Under the pieces are notes generated by a model, which worked only from the letters and a program-made list of their open reading frames with translations, was not told the origin of the DNA and did not search any database. Shown piece after piece: positions 43,366-52,324 of a DNA stretch of 64,000 nucleotides. How positions within the stretch are numbered: position 1 is the stretch's first letter; every line of letters begins with the position of its first letter. The stretch is from contig JAVBLQ010000003.1 of the NCBI GenBank assembly GCA_031553435.1, positions 1 through 64,000 of the forward strand. The letters run 5' to 3'. A program made the position numbers and the translations under genes. The DNA is from JAVBLQ01 sp031553435 (lineage in GTDB: Bacteria; Bacteroidota; Bacteroidia; Bacteroidales; Azobacteroidaceae).

Positions 43366-44649
43366 TAAAAAATCCGTAACCTTTTCCAACTGAATACCTC
43401 TGGATCCTTTGATAAGAATATAGTAACCTTGCAGGTTCTCTTTTTTCAAATCATTGATGAGATCTTCAGTTTGCAGATATGTATGGTAATAACCATTTGC
43501 TACCTGGCTAAAAGATTCTCCACACAAAAACACTTTGCTGAAATTACCGTGACGGATCAAATCAAAAATTTTATTGTGTTCTTTGATTTTATTATCACCC
43601 AATTCCAACATATCGCCCAAAATAACCATTTTAGGAGAAACATCCATACTTCTGAAATTTTCCAAAGCAGCGATCATACTACTAGGATTTGCATTGTATG
43701 CATCAATAATCAAATGATTCTTTCCTGTTTCTTTTAATTGAGAACGATAATTATTAGGTTGATATGATTCTATGGCTTCACAAATATTTTGAGGAGTCAC
43801 TCCAAAGAAATTACCGATAGCTATTGCCGCTAACACATTGTCTATATTGTAAGCGCCTATCAATTGGGTAGATACCGGATACATTTCATTTCCATTATGC
43901 CATTCTATTTTGAGCATCAAAGAATTATCTGTAATGGTACCCCAAATGAAAGAACCTCTTTCTTTCCCGTAATAAACCTTACTGATACCGGTTGCTATTT
44001 CTTCGAGATAAGTATTTCTGTTTAAGATAAATATCTTTCCACCATGATTTCTGATGTAGTCATATAGTTCACCTTTGGTTTTAATGATATTTTCAAAAGA
44101 ACCAAATCCTTCCATATGGGCTTTACCAACATTGGTAATCAGACCATAGTCCGGCTCCGCAATTTCCGCCAGTATCTTAATTTCTCCCGGATGATTGGCT
44201 CCCATTTCGATCACAGCAAACTCATGTTCTTTGGTGAGTTTTAAAAGCGTAAGCGGAACGCCGATATGGTTATTCAAATTTCCCTGTGTAAAAAGCACAT
44301 TATATTGAGTAGATAAAACAGCAGAAAGAAGCTCTTTTGTCGTCGTTTTACCATTGGTTCCTGTAATGGCAATGATGGGAGTAGAGAGTATTCTTCTATG
44401 ATGACGACTCAAGTCTTGAAGCGTTGAAAGACAATCATTTACCAAAATGATTTTATCATTGGTTTTATATTCCGGTTCATCAACAAAAGCGTATGCACAC
44501 CCCTCTTTCAGAGCCTGTTCAGCAAAAGTATTTCCATTAAAATTTGTACCTTTCAATGCAAAAAAAAGAGAATCCTTTTGACAATTCCTCGTATCAGTCG
44601 TGATAGTAGGATATTGTTGAAAAAGTTGATAAATTTCTTCTATTTTCAT
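43363..44649 (-). CDS. murF: MurF: UDP-MurNAc-tripeptide--D-alanyl-D-alanine ligase
   Basis: 428 residues. An N-terminal Mur ligase domain (TDTRNCQKDSLFFALKGTNFNGNTFAEQAL), the ATP-binding ITGTNGKTTTKELLSAVL (about 94-111), and the central and C-terminal domains with NNYRSQLKETGKNHLIIDAYNANPSS. Adds D-Ala-D-Ala to complete the cytoplasmic peptidoglycan precursor. A -7 box lies at 44670-44677. Monocistronic as far as visible. Confidence 0.94.
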   Translation of the reverse strand: MKIEEIYQLFQQYPTITTDTRNCQKDSLFFALKGTNFNGNTFAEQALKEGCAYAFVDEPEYKTNDKIILVNDCLSTLQDLSRHHRRILSTPIIAITGTNGKTTTKELLSAVLSTQYNVLFTQGNLNNHIGVPLTLLKLTKEHEFAVIEMGANHPGEIKILAEIAEPDYGLITNVGKAHMEGFGSFENIIKTKGELYDYIRNHGGKIFILNRNTYLEEIATGISKVYYGKERGSFIWGTITDNSLMLKIEWHNGNEMYPVSTQLIGAYNIDNVLAAIAIGNFFGVTPQNICEAIESYQPNNYRSQLKETGKNHLIIDAYNANPSSMIAALENFRSMDVSPKMVILGDMLELGDNKIKEHNKIFDLIRHGNFSKVFLCGESFSQVANGYYHTYLQTEDLINDLKKENLQGYYILIKGSRGIQLEKVTDFL

Positions 44650-44669
44650 ATCGCCTTGGAATTATTCCC

Positions 44670-44677
44670 CAAAAATA
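44670..44677 (-). promoter_or_regulatory. -7 box of murF
   Basis: TATTTTTG on the minus strand, 21 bases before the ATG. Confidence 0.5.
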
Positions 44678-44723
44678 AACCCTTTTTTCAATTAAGCTCA
44701 ATAAAATTGAAAAAATATTTATG

Positions 44724-44731
44724 TAAGTTTG
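44724..44731 (+). promoter_or_regulatory. -7 box of folP-cdaA
   Basis: TAAGTTTG, 19 bases before the folP ATG at 44750, giving a leader of about ten bases. Confidence 0.5.
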
Positions 44732-44749
44732 TAAGAAAATAAAAATATT

Positions 44750-45583
44750 ATGTACCTCAACATAAATGGAGAATTAAAAAACTTATCTATTCCTCTGGTA
44801 ATGGGAATATTAAACCTTACGCCTGATTCTTTTTTCTCCAATAGCCGAAAACAGACCGAAAAAGAAATTATATCCAGAATTTTTCAATTGAAAGAAGAAG
44901 GAGCTGATATTATTGATGTCGGAGGATATTCATCCCGTCCAGATGCTGAATTTGTAAGCAAAGCAGAAGAAATGAGGCGATTGGATTACGGTCTGAAAAT
45001 TTTATTGAAAGAATATCCCGAAGCCATAGTTTCTGTCGATACTTTCCGGTCTGACGTTGCCAAAAAATGTGTCGAAGAATATGGTGTTGCAATGATTAAT
45101 GATATTTCAGCCGGGGAGTTAGACGAAAAAATGTATCAGACTGTTGCAGATTTGCAGGTTCCTTATATCATCATGCACATGAAGGGAAATCCTCAGACAA
45201 TGATGAAAAATATTGATTATAAAGATTTTCACCAGGAAATTCTTTTTTATTTTTCCGAAAAAATAGAAAAATTAAAGTTGTTAGGCATTAATGATATTAT
45301 TATCGATCCGGGTTTCGGATTCAGCAAAACAACAGAACACAATTATCAGTTAATGAATTTTCTGGAAGATTTTCATATATTTGGGCTTCCTTTGCTCGTG
45401 GGCATTTCAAGAAAAAGGATGATCCGGGATGTTTTGAACTGTTCGATTGAAGAGAGTTTAAACGGTACAACTATTTTAAATACTTTTGCCTTGATGAAAG
45501 GAGCTAATGTTATTCGTGTACATGATGTAAAAGAGGCTGTTCAGGCAGTCCGTTTGTTGGAAAAAATAAAAAAATCAAACTAA
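44750..45583 (+). CDS. folP: FolP: dihydropteroate synthase
   Basis: 277 residues. A TIM-barrel with the family motifs MGILNLTPDSFF (about 19-30), GADIIDVGGYSSRP and IDPGFGFSKTTEHN. Joins p-aminobenzoate to the pterin in folate synthesis; the target of sulfonamides. The stop overlaps the next start as TAATG, giving tight coupling to the diadenylate cyclase gene, an order seen in Bacteroidota. Confidence 0.95.
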   Translation: MYLNINGELKNLSIPLVMGILNLTPDSFFSNSRKQTEKEIISRIFQLKEEGADIIDVGGYSSRPDAEFVSKAEEMRRLDYGLKILLKEYPEAIVSVDTFRSDVAKKCVEEYGVAMINDISAGELDEKMYQTVADLQVPYIIMHMKGNPQTMMKNIDYKDFHQEILFYFSEKIEKLKLLGINDIIIDPGFGFSKTTEHNYQLMNFLEDFHIFGLPLLVGISRKRMIRDVLNCSIEESLNGTTILNTFALMKGANVIRVHDVKEAVQAVRLLEKIKKSN

Positions 45584-46347
45584 TGTTCCAATTTGGTCTC
45601 AAAGATGCTATAGATATTATTGCGGTAGCTTTCATTCTGTTCCAGACCTATAGAGTGATGAGAAATTCCGGTTCTTCGGCATTATTTACCGGTATATTAT
45701 CGTTTATAGCACTTTGGGTTGTTGTTTCCAAAATATTGGAAATGAAATTATTGGGAGCGATATTAGACAAATTTATCAGTATTGGTTTCTTTGTTTTGGT
45801 TGTATTGTTCCAGGATGAAATCCGGCGTTTTCTTCAGGTATTAGGATCACATCGGGGATTACGTTTCTTCACGCGTCTGTTCAATTATCAGCAAAATAAG
45901 GTTAAAGACGATTTATCGTATGTGATGCCGATTGTTCTGGCTTGTATGAATATGTCGAAAGCCAAAACCGGAGCTTTGATCGTTTTGCAACAAAACATGA
46001 ATTTATCTCTATATGAAGAGACCGGAGAAATATTAAATGCCGATCTTTCGTCGCGCTTAATTGAAAATATATTCTTCAAAAACAGTCCTTTGCATGATGG
46101 GGCTATGATTATTGCAGATAAAAAAATCAAGGCTGCGGGATGTATATTACCGGTATCACAAAAAACCGATATTCCCAAAGAACTGGGTTTACGACATCGT
46201 TCTGCTTTGGGAATTTCACAGGAAACAGACGCCAAAGTGGTGATTGTATCTGAAGAAAGAGGAAAAATTTCTTTGGCTCACCAAGGTCGCCTGCACTTGA
46301 ATATTAGTGGGGAAGAGCTGCAGAAACTTCTGATAAGTGAAGAGTGA
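45583..46347 (+). CDS. cdaA: CdaA: membrane-bound diadenylate cyclase
   Basis: 254 residues. Three N-terminal membrane segments (about 5-22, 35-53 and 58-80) precede the DisA_N domain with the DGA motif (SPLHDGAMII) and the RHR motif (GLRHRSALGIS). It makes c-di-AMP from two ATP. The usual CdaR/YbbR partner is not downstream. The TGA stop lies inside the left arm of the inverted repeat 46342-46386. Confidence 0.93.
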   Translation: MFQFGLKDAIDIIAVAFILFQTYRVMRNSGSSALFTGILSFIALWVVVSKILEMKLLGAILDKFISIGFFVLVVLFQDEIRRFLQVLGSHRGLRFFTRLFNYQQNKVKDDLSYVMPIVLACMNMSKAKTGALIVLQQNMNLSLYEETGEILNADLSSRLIENIFFKNSPLHDGAMIIADKKIKAAGCILPVSQKTDIPKELGLRHRSALGISQETDAKVVIVSEERGKISLAHQGRLHLNISGEELQKLLISEE

Positions 46348-46386
46348 AGAATTAAACTTATGCACGACAAGTTAAATTCTTCATTC
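46342..46386. terminator. Conserved-core hairpin between cdaA and queF
   Basis: Arms 46342-46359 and 46369-46386 are complementary at 16 of 18 positions. The loop region holds CTTATGCACGACAA (46357-46370), the core shared with 34180-34195. The left arm contains the cdaA stop codon. A second CTTCACTC word (46393-46400) offers an alternative pairing. Confidence 0.65.
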
Positions 46387-46394
46387 TCAGTTCT

Positions 46395-46844
46395 TCACTC
46401 CTTTTCAAAGAGTCTCTTCTTTGCCAACTCCTCAAACAATGTACCTGGTTTACCGTAATTAGCAAAAGGATAGATGCTGATGCCTCCTCTGGGTGTGAAT
46501 ATGCCCTTTACTTCGATATATTTAGGTTCCATCAAACGAATCAAATCTTTCATGATAATATTCACGCAATCTTCATGAAAAGCTCCATGATTGCGGAAAC
46601 TAAACATATATAGTTTGAGACTTTTACTCTCTACCATTTTAACCGCAGGAACATAATTGATGATGATAGTCGCAAAATCCGGTTGTCCTGTGATGGGACA
46701 AAGGCTGGTAAATTCCGGACAATTGAACGAAACCCAGTAATCATTGTCCTGATGTTTGTTTACGAATGTCTCCAATACTTCCGGAGCATAATCTTGTTTA
46801 TATTCTGTCTTGCTTCCCAGACTTTTTAAATTTAAATCTTCCAT
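46395..46844 (-). CDS. queF: QueF: NADPH-dependent 7-cyano-7-deazaguanine reductase
   Basis: 149 residues from the ATG at 46844, giving MEDLNLKSLGSKTEY. The catalytic cysteine is in FTSLCPITGQPDF (about 50-62) and the QueF motif ESKSLKLYMFSFRNHGAFHEDCVN follows. It is the short, unimodular (YkvM) form. Reduces preQ0 to preQ1 in queuosine synthesis. The longer open frame reaching 46877 overlaps queC and lacks family similarity. QueC lies 29 bases upstream in the same direction. Confidence 0.92.
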   Translation of the reverse strand: MEDLNLKSLGSKTEYKQDYAPEVLETFVNKHQDNDYWVSFNCPEFTSLCPITGQPDFATIIINYVPAVKMVESKSLKLYMFSFRNHGAFHEDCVNIIMKDLIRLMEPKYIEVKGIFTPRGGISIYPFANYGKPGTLFEELAKKRLFEKE

Positions 46845-46873
46845 ATTGTTTTTTTTGTGTGAAGTGGTGAAAG

Positions 46874-47542
46874 TCACTTCTTCACCTTTAAATATTCTTC
46901 TAATCCCTTATTTCTCAGCAAACAGGATGGACAATGACCACAACCATCAGCGATGACGCCATTGTAGCAGGTAAGAGTCTCATTCCTCACCAAATCAAAT
47001 ACGCCCAGTTCATCTGCCAACGCCCAAACTTCTGTCTTATCTTTCCACATCAAAGGAGTATGGACAATAAACTGCTCATCCATAGCCAGGTTGATTGTAG
47101 TATTGGCTGACCGGATAAAAGTGTCCCTGCAATCAGGATAACCGCTATAATCGGCTTCGGAAACTCCGGTAACAATATTTCTTATTCCGTGAGAACGGGC
47201 GATAACTGCGGCAAAAGTCAAAAACAACAAATTCCGTCCGGGAACAAATGTATTGGGATATGAATCAGTCGGTTTTTCCTGATCCATCTCTACAGAAGCA
47301 TCTGTAAGCGAATTGATTGACAATTTGCTGATAATAGAAGCGTCGAGTATTTCGAACGGAACATTTGCATTGGATGCAATTTTTCTGGCGATATCTACTT
47401 CCAGAGAATGCCTTTGCCCATATGTGAAACACAGCGTTCTGACTGATTCAAATTCTCTTAAAGCCCAGTAAAGACAGGTAGTAGAATCTTGTCCTCCTGA
47501 AAAAAGCACTAATGCTGATTGATTGGATTTTGTTGTAAACAC
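46874..47542 (-). CDS. queC: QueC: 7-cyano-7-deazaguanine synthase
   Basis: 222 residues from GTG at 47542. The PP-loop ATPase motif ALVLFSGGQDSTTCLYWAL lies near the start, and the zinc site CNGVIADGCGHCPSCLLRNKG at the end. Converts 7-carboxy-7-deazaguanine to preQ0 using ATP and ammonia. The frame can be extended to a TTG at 47578, but that codon is inside the -7 box 47576-47583, so the GTG is preferred. queD and queE are not in this window. Confidence 0.92.
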   Translation of the reverse strand: MFTTKSNQSALVLFSGGQDSTTCLYWALREFESVRTLCFTYGQRHSLEVDIARKIASNANVPFEILDASIISKLSINSLTDASVEMDQEKPTDSYPNTFVPGRNLLFLTFAAVIARSHGIRNIVTGVSEADYSGYPDCRDTFIRSANTTINLAMDEQFIVHTPLMWKDKTEVWALADELGVFDLVRNETLTCYNGVIADGCGHCPSCLLRNKGLEEYLKVKK

Positions 47543-47575
47543 AATGTATATTATTGTTGAACGACGATAAAATGG

Positions 47576-47583
47576 CAAAATTA
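47576..47583 (-). promoter_or_regulatory. -7 box of queC-queF
   Basis: TAATTTTG on the minus strand, 33 bases before the GTG start. Confidence 0.55.
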
Positions 47584-47597
47584 CAGAATAATTTGAG

Positions 47598-47605
47598 TAA
47601 ATTTG
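47598..47605 (+). promoter_or_regulatory. -7 box of the T9SS plug-type gene
   Basis: TAAATTTG, 18 bases before the ATG at 47624. Only 14 bases separate it from the divergent queC box. Confidence 0.55.
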
Positions 47606-47623
47606 TAGATAAATTGAAAAACA

Positions 47624-48895
47624 ATGAATAAGATATTTGTTTCCTTGTCTTTTTTGTGGATATTTTTAACAATCACAAATGCTCAAAAATATAGAACAGA
47701 CATTTTTTCCGAAAGAATAAAAACCATACAAGTTCTTCAACGGGAATATTGGGGAGCCCCTCCTATCATACATCTGAATGGAAATGATATAATAGAAATT
47801 TCTTTCGACGAATTATCTCATGACTATAAAAGATACGTATATAAAATTGTACATTGCAATGCTGACTGGACCCAATCCAACCTCTCTCCTATTGAATATC
47901 TGAATGGTTTTCAAAGTCTTCCGGTAGAAAATTACACTTTTTCCCTGAACACAACGATGGATTATACAAATTACAAGATTTTTCTGCCAAACGAAGATAT
48001 GTCATTCAAAGTCTCCGGAAACTATGCCTTGTTGGTTTATGATGAGGATCAACAAGATAAACCTGTCTTATCAGCTTGCTTTTCTGTGGCAGAGTCATAC
48101 GAATTACCCATTGATATTTCGGTTTCCTCTAATACGGATATTGATTTCAACAAATCCCACCAACAAGTCAATTTTACCATTAATACAAAAGACATCAATA
48201 TAAATTCTCCTCAACAGGAATTGAAAGTTTATTTGATGCAAAATAACCGCCGGGACAATATGGTCAGCCTAGTCCAACCAACCAATATCATGGGTAAACA
48301 ATTGGTTTACAATTATAATAAAAAATTAATTTTTGATGCCGGAAATGAATATCGTCGTTTCGAAATGACAACAACAGCCTATAATGGGATAGGCATTGAA
48401 AATATCAGCTTTCATAATCCTTATTTTCATATTACTCTTTTTCAGGATATTTTCCGCTCACATCGCTCCTATTTGTATGATCAGGATCAAAACGGACGAT
48501 TTTTTATCAGGAATGTACAAGTAATTCAAAATTTCGATAACGATTATGATTCCGAATCCGATTATTTTTTCGTACACTTTTTCCTTAAAGCTCAGGAACC
48601 ATTCCTGGAAAAAGTTTATATTTTAGGCGAAATATATAATAATATTCTTGATTCCAGAAGTGAAATGCAATATGATTACGAACATAAAGCCTATGAAAAA
48701 ATTGCTTTACTAAAACAAGGTTCCTATAATTATATGTATGTAACAAAAGAGGACAGCACTTCGCCCGGAAGTACTGCCCTCATTGAAGGTAATTATTTTG
48801 AAACTGAAAACGAATATCTGTTAACAGTTTACCATCGACCTATGGGAGAAAGGTATGACCGTTTGATCGGAGTGAGGTTGATTAGAAAGCAGTAA
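47624..48895 (+). CDS. DUF5103 protein, type IX secretion plug-type
   Basis: 423 residues. A signal peptide (1-20, ending TNAQ) precedes a long beta-rich exported protein. The start of the mature part (QVLQREYWGAPPIIHLNGNDIIEISFDEL...YVYKIVHCNADW) matches the DUF5103 family, annotated as type IX secretion system plug protein domain. It suggests a T9SS in this organism, though no other por/gld gene is in the window. It stands alone between queC and panB. Confidence 0.85.
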   Translation: MNKIFVSLSFLWIFLTITNAQKYRTDIFSERIKTIQVLQREYWGAPPIIHLNGNDIIEISFDELSHDYKRYVYKIVHCNADWTQSNLSPIEYLNGFQSLPVENYTFSLNTTMDYTNYKIFLPNEDMSFKVSGNYALLVYDEDQQDKPVLSACFSVAESYELPIDISVSSNTDIDFNKSHQQVNFTINTKDININSPQQELKVYLMQNNRRDNMVSLVQPTNIMGKQLVYNYNKKLIFDAGNEYRRFEMTTTAYNGIGIENISFHNPYFHITLFQDIFRSHRSYLYDQDQNGRFFIRNVQVIQNFDNDYDSESDYFFVHFFLKAQEPFLEKVYILGEIYNNILDSRSEMQYDYEHKAYEKIALLKQGSYNYMYVTKEDSTSPGSTALIEGNYFETENEYLLTVYHRPMGERYDRLIGVRLIRKQ

Positions 48896-49714
48896 TTAAT
48901 ACGACTCCCGCTCATTCGGAAAATCACAATTCTTCACATCTTCAATATAATGTTGCACCGCATCATGAATGGTATCGAAAAGATTCGCATAACGGCGTAA
49001 AAATCTTGGAGAAAATTCTTTGTTGATACCCAACATATCATGCATAACCAACACCTGGCCGTCGACCTGACCACCTGCACCAATCCCAATAATCGGAATG
49101 GTCAATTCCTTAGCAATTTTTCCGGCTAATTCGGCGGGAACTTTTTCGATAACGATAGCCGAACAACCCAGTTCTTCCAGTAAATGTGCATCCTCAACCA
49201 ATTTATTGGCTTCGACTTCTTCTTTGGCGCGAACGGTATAAGTCCCGAATTTATTGATAGATTGTGGCATTAACCCCAAGTGTCCGATTATAGGAATACC
49301 TGCGCTGAGTATCCTTTGGATAGATTCTTTTACCTCAATGCCTCCTTCCAGTTTCACACAATCGGCATGAGTTTCTTTCATGATACGGATTGCGGAAGAA
49401 ACGGCTTCTTTTGAATTTCCCTGATAAGAACCGAAGGGCATATCCACAACAACCAACGCTCTCTTGACCGCTTTAACTACAGATTTACCATGATAAATCA
49501 TTTGGTCGAGTGTCATCGGTAAAGTTGTTACATTACCTGCCATTACATTAGATGCAGAGTCTCCTACCAAAATTACATCCATCCCGGCCTGATCAATGAT
49601 CGAAGCCATAGAATAATCATATGCTGTTAACATAGAGATCTTTTCACCTCTTTGTTTCATCTCAATCAACCGGTGGGTTGTCACTTTCCTGTTAGTTTCA
49701 GAATACGTTGACAT
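48896..49714 (-). CDS. panB: PanB: ketopantoate hydroxymethyltransferase
   Basis: 272 residues from the ATG at 49714 (MSTYSETNRKVTTHRLIEMK). TIM-barrel with TAYDYSMASIIDQAGMDVILVGDSASNV (metal-binding Asp), VKLEGG, GHLGLMPQS and IGIGAGGQVDGQVLVMHDM. Second step of pantothenate synthesis, from 2-oxoisovalerate. The extra 54 codons of open frame upstream are a translated repeat word and lie upstream of the promoter at 49739-49746. Confidence 0.94.
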   Translation of the reverse strand: MSTYSETNRKVTTHRLIEMKQRGEKISMLTAYDYSMASIIDQAGMDVILVGDSASNVMAGNVTTLPMTLDQMIYHGKSVVKAVKRALVVVDMPFGSYQGNSKEAVSSAIRIMKETHADCVKLEGGIEVKESIQRILSAGIPIIGHLGLMPQSINKFGTYTVRAKEEVEANKLVEDAHLLEELGCSAIVIEKVPAELAGKIAKELTIPIIGIGAGGQVDGQVLVMHDMLGINKEFSPRFLRRYANLFDTIHDAVQHYIEDVKNCDFPNERESY

Positions 49715-49738
49715 ATTAATTATTTTAAGATTGGCTGG

Positions 49739-49746
49739 CAAAGTTA
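49739..49746 (-). promoter_or_regulatory. -7 box of panB
   Basis: TAACTTTG on the minus strand, 25 bases before the ATG. Confidence 0.55.
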
Positions 49747-49761
49747 GGGGTAAATTTTCAC

Positions 49762-49899
49762 AATTGAAAATGGAGAATTGAAAATGGAAAATGAATTTTT
49801 TAAGAATTAATTTTTTAACTTTGCAAGCTTCATAATCAGTGGAGAATTGAAAATATTCAGTAACTGTCATTTTCAATTTTCAATTCTTCATTTTCAATT
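49762..49899. repeat. 32-base inverted repeat whose arms flank the pgk promoter
   Basis: Arm 49762-49793 and arm 49868-49899 are complementary at 30 of 32 positions. Between them lie the pgk -7 box (49816-49823) and a third copy of the word GGAGAATTGAAAAT (49842-49855). The right arm is in the pgk leader and the left arm lies outside the transcript. Confidence 0.75.
49816..49823 (+). promoter_or_regulatory. -7 box of pgk
   Basis: TAACTTTG; predicted start near 49830 and a leader of about 95 bases. Confidence 0.55.
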
Positions 49900-49925
49900 A
49901 AATTTTACACATAAAATATAAAATT

Positions 49926-51188
49926 ATGCAAACAATTGACAAATTTAATTTCTCAGGGAAAAAAGCCTTTGTAAGAGTTGATTTCAATGTGCCTTTGGAT
50001 GAAAATTTCAACATTACTGACGACACCCGCATTCGTGCAGCATTGCCCACATTGAAAAAAATTATGAATGACGGAGGTTCGCTAATTATTGGTTCACATT
50101 TAGGACGTCCTAAAGGTCCGACAGATAAATATTCTTTGAAACATATTCTTTCCCATGTATCTAAATTATTAGGAGTCGATGTTCAGTTTGCTGATGATTG
50201 TGTCGGACAACAAGCCATTGAAAAATCAGCTGCATTGAAACCGGGACAAGTTTTATTGCTCGAAAATCTTCGTTTCTATGCTGAAGAAGAAGGAAAACCA
50301 AGAGGTTTGGCTGACGATGCTTCCGAAGAAGAAAAAGCTGCCGCTAAAAAAATAATTAAAGAGAGTCAAAAAGAATTTACCAAAAAATTAGCTTCATACG
50401 CCAATGTTTATGTAAACGATGCTTTCGGAACTGCTCACCGCGCGCACGCTTCTACAGCTTTGATAGCTGATTATTTCGATGCAGACCACAAACTGTTTGG
50501 TTATCTGATGCAAAACGAAATCGATGCCGTGGAAAAAGTAATGAAAGACACAGCCCGTCCTTTCACTGCTATCATGGGAGGATCTAAAGTGTCATCCAAA
50601 ATAGAAATCATAGAAAACTTATTAACCAAAGTTGATAATCTGATTATTGCCGGTGGAATGACTTATACTTTCACCAAAGCATTAGGCGGAAAAATCGGAA
50701 TTTCTATTTGTGAAGATGACAAGCTGGATTTGGCTCTTGAATTGATAGAAAAAGCTAAAGCTAACAATGTTAATCTAGTCTTAGCCGTAGATGCTAAAAT
50801 AGCAGATGCATTCAGTAATGATGCAAATACTCAGTTCGTACCCGTCGATCAAATTCCTGATAATTGGGAAGGTCTGGATATCGGCCCGAAAACCGAAGAA
50901 ATTTTTGCCGATGTGATCAAAAAATCAAAAACCATCCTTTGGAATGGTCCTACAGGAGTATTCGAATTCGAAAACTTCACACACGGATCAAAAGCAGTCG
51001 GTGATGCAATCGTAGAAGCAACCAAAAATGGAGCGTTCTCTCTTGTTGGTGGCGGCGATTCTGTTTCTTGTGTCAACAAATTCGGAATAGCAGATAAAAT
51101 GTCATACGTATCTACCGGTGGCGGCGCCCTCCTTGAATTTATCGAGGGACGTGAACTTCCGGGAATTAAAGCGATCAGAGGATACTAA
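49926..51188 (+). CDS. pgk: Pgk: phosphoglycerate kinase
   Basis: 420 residues. The start KKAFVRVDFNVPLDENFNITDDTRIRAALPTL, the substrate motif SHLGRPKG, and the C-terminal nucleotide site GPTGVFEFENFTHGSKAVGDAI plus GGGDSVSCVNKFG are all intact. It makes ATP and 3-phosphoglycerate in glycolysis. An insertion at about 118-150 (GKPRGLADDASEEEKAAAKK) is usual in this phylum. It is followed by a perfect 18-bp hairpin. Confidence 0.96.
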   Translation: MQTIDKFNFSGKKAFVRVDFNVPLDENFNITDDTRIRAALPTLKKIMNDGGSLIIGSHLGRPKGPTDKYSLKHILSHVSKLLGVDVQFADDCVGQQAIEKSAALKPGQVLLLENLRFYAEEEGKPRGLADDASEEEKAAAKKIIKESQKEFTKKLASYANVYVNDAFGTAHRAHASTALIADYFDADHKLFGYLMQNEIDAVEKVMKDTARPFTAIMGGSKVSSKIEIIENLLTKVDNLIIAGGMTYTFTKALGGKIGISICEDDKLDLALELIEKAKANNVNLVLAVDAKIADAFSNDANTQFVPVDQIPDNWEGLDIGPKTEEIFADVIKKSKTILWNGPTGVFEFENFTHGSKAVGDAIVEATKNGAFSLVGGGDSVSCVNKFGIADKMSYVSTGGGALLEFIEGRELPGIKAIRGY

Positions 51189-51194
51189 TAAATG

Positions 51195-51265
51195 AAGAGT
51201 GAAGAACTAAGAGTGAAAAAATTCAATTGACTCCGTCGAACGTTGTTTCTTAGTTCTTCACTCTT
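51195..51265 (+). terminator. 18-bp perfect inverted repeat after pgk
   Basis: AAGAGTGAAGAACTAAGA (51195-51212) and its exact complement (51248-51265) enclose a 35-nt loop. It starts six bases after the pgk stop. Words GAAGAGTG/GAAGAACT recall those at 46342. Confidence 0.75.
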
Positions 51266-51294
51266 AAGTTCTTACTTTTAACAAATTCTTATTT

Positions 51295-52302
51295 ATGAAA
51301 AAAATAGTTTTTATTGCAATCCTTTTTATTTTTTCCCTACAAATATACTCGCAATCCAACTTCCGCGTTATGTTTTATAATGTAGAAAATCTCTTTGATT
51401 ATGAACATGATGAAGGAAAAGATGACAAAGAATTTTTGCCCGACGGACAACGTCATTGGACAAAAGGCCGTTATCAAAACAAATTGAATAACATCGCCAA
51501 GGTAATTACCTCTATTGGTGAATGGTCTTCTCCCGCTATTGTCGGATTATGTGAAGTCGAGAACGAAAAAGTGATGACCGGTCTGACCAAATATTCTCCT
51601 TTAAAATCCCAGAAATATCGCTATGTAATGACTGAGTCTGATGATGCCAGAGGTGTGGATGTCGCTTTGATGTATCAACCGGATCAATTTCGATATATCG
51701 GTCATCATGCTTACCGGGTTTCATTTAAGACAAGAGATATTTTGCACGTTACAGGAAAAATACTGAGTGGAGATACCCTGGACATATTTGTCTGTCATTT
51801 TCCTTCCAGAAGAAACGGAGAAAAAGAATCCGAATCCCGGAGAATTGAAGTAGCTCAATTGGTTAAAGTCAAATCAGACAGCATTATGCGCACTCGCAAA
51901 AAAGCCAACATCATCATTATGGGCGATTTTAACGATGAACCATCCAATAAAAGCATGTCTGTTGTTTTGAATGCGCGATCATTTTCTCAACCTGTCCAAC
52001 CACGCCAACTATATAATTTGATGTTTTCTTTTGAAAAAATTGAAAATAAAGGTTCTTACAAATATCGGGATACATGGAATATGCTGGATCAAATCATCAT
52101 TTCAGGAAATATTTTTAATCAAAAGACATTCAAAGTGTTACCGGAAACTACGGAAATATTTTATCGCAATTTTCTTTTAACCGAAGATAAAACCAATGGA
52201 GGCAAACGCCCAAAAAAAACATTTTCAGGAATGAAACACGAAGGAGGTTTTAGTGATCATCTGCCTGTTTTTGTAGATTTTTTTATATCTTCGCCCCAAT
52301 AA
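51295..52302 (+). CDS. Secreted endonuclease/exonuclease/phosphatase-family protein
   Basis: 335 residues. A signal peptide (1-19, ending IYSQ) is followed by the EEP fold: RVMFYNVENLFDYEHDE, VGLCEVEN (metal-binding Glu), VCHFPSRR, IIMGDFNDEP and the catalytic SDHLPV at the end. Related exported enzymes are nucleases or phosphatases. It ends 22 bases before the M23 peptidase start, so the two are probably cotranscribed. Confidence 0.88.
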   Translation: MKKIVFIAILFIFSLQIYSQSNFRVMFYNVENLFDYEHDEGKDDKEFLPDGQRHWTKGRYQNKLNNIAKVITSIGEWSSPAIVGLCEVENEKVMTGLTKYSPLKSQKYRYVMTESDDARGVDVALMYQPDQFRYIGHHAYRVSFKTRDILHVTGKILSGDTLDIFVCHFPSRRNGEKESESRRIEVAQLVKVKSDSIMRTRKKANIIIMGDFNDEPSNKSMSVVLNARSFSQPVQPRQLYNLMFSFEKIENKGSYKYRDTWNMLDQIIISGNIFNQKTFKVLPETTEIFYRNFLLTEDKTNGGKRPKKTFSGMKHEGGFSDHLPVFVDFFISSPQ

Positions 52303-52324
52303 CGGATAATTGAAAAAACTTTTG

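Noticed and set aside
46845..47620. preQ1 riboswitch controlling queC/queF
   Set aside because: The leader between the -7 box and the start is only about 26 bases, too short for the aptamer, and no preQ1 pattern was seen.
49715..49876. 54-residue N-terminal extension of PanB
   Set aside because: Translated repeat words (FIFHFQFSIFN) located upstream of the panB promoter.
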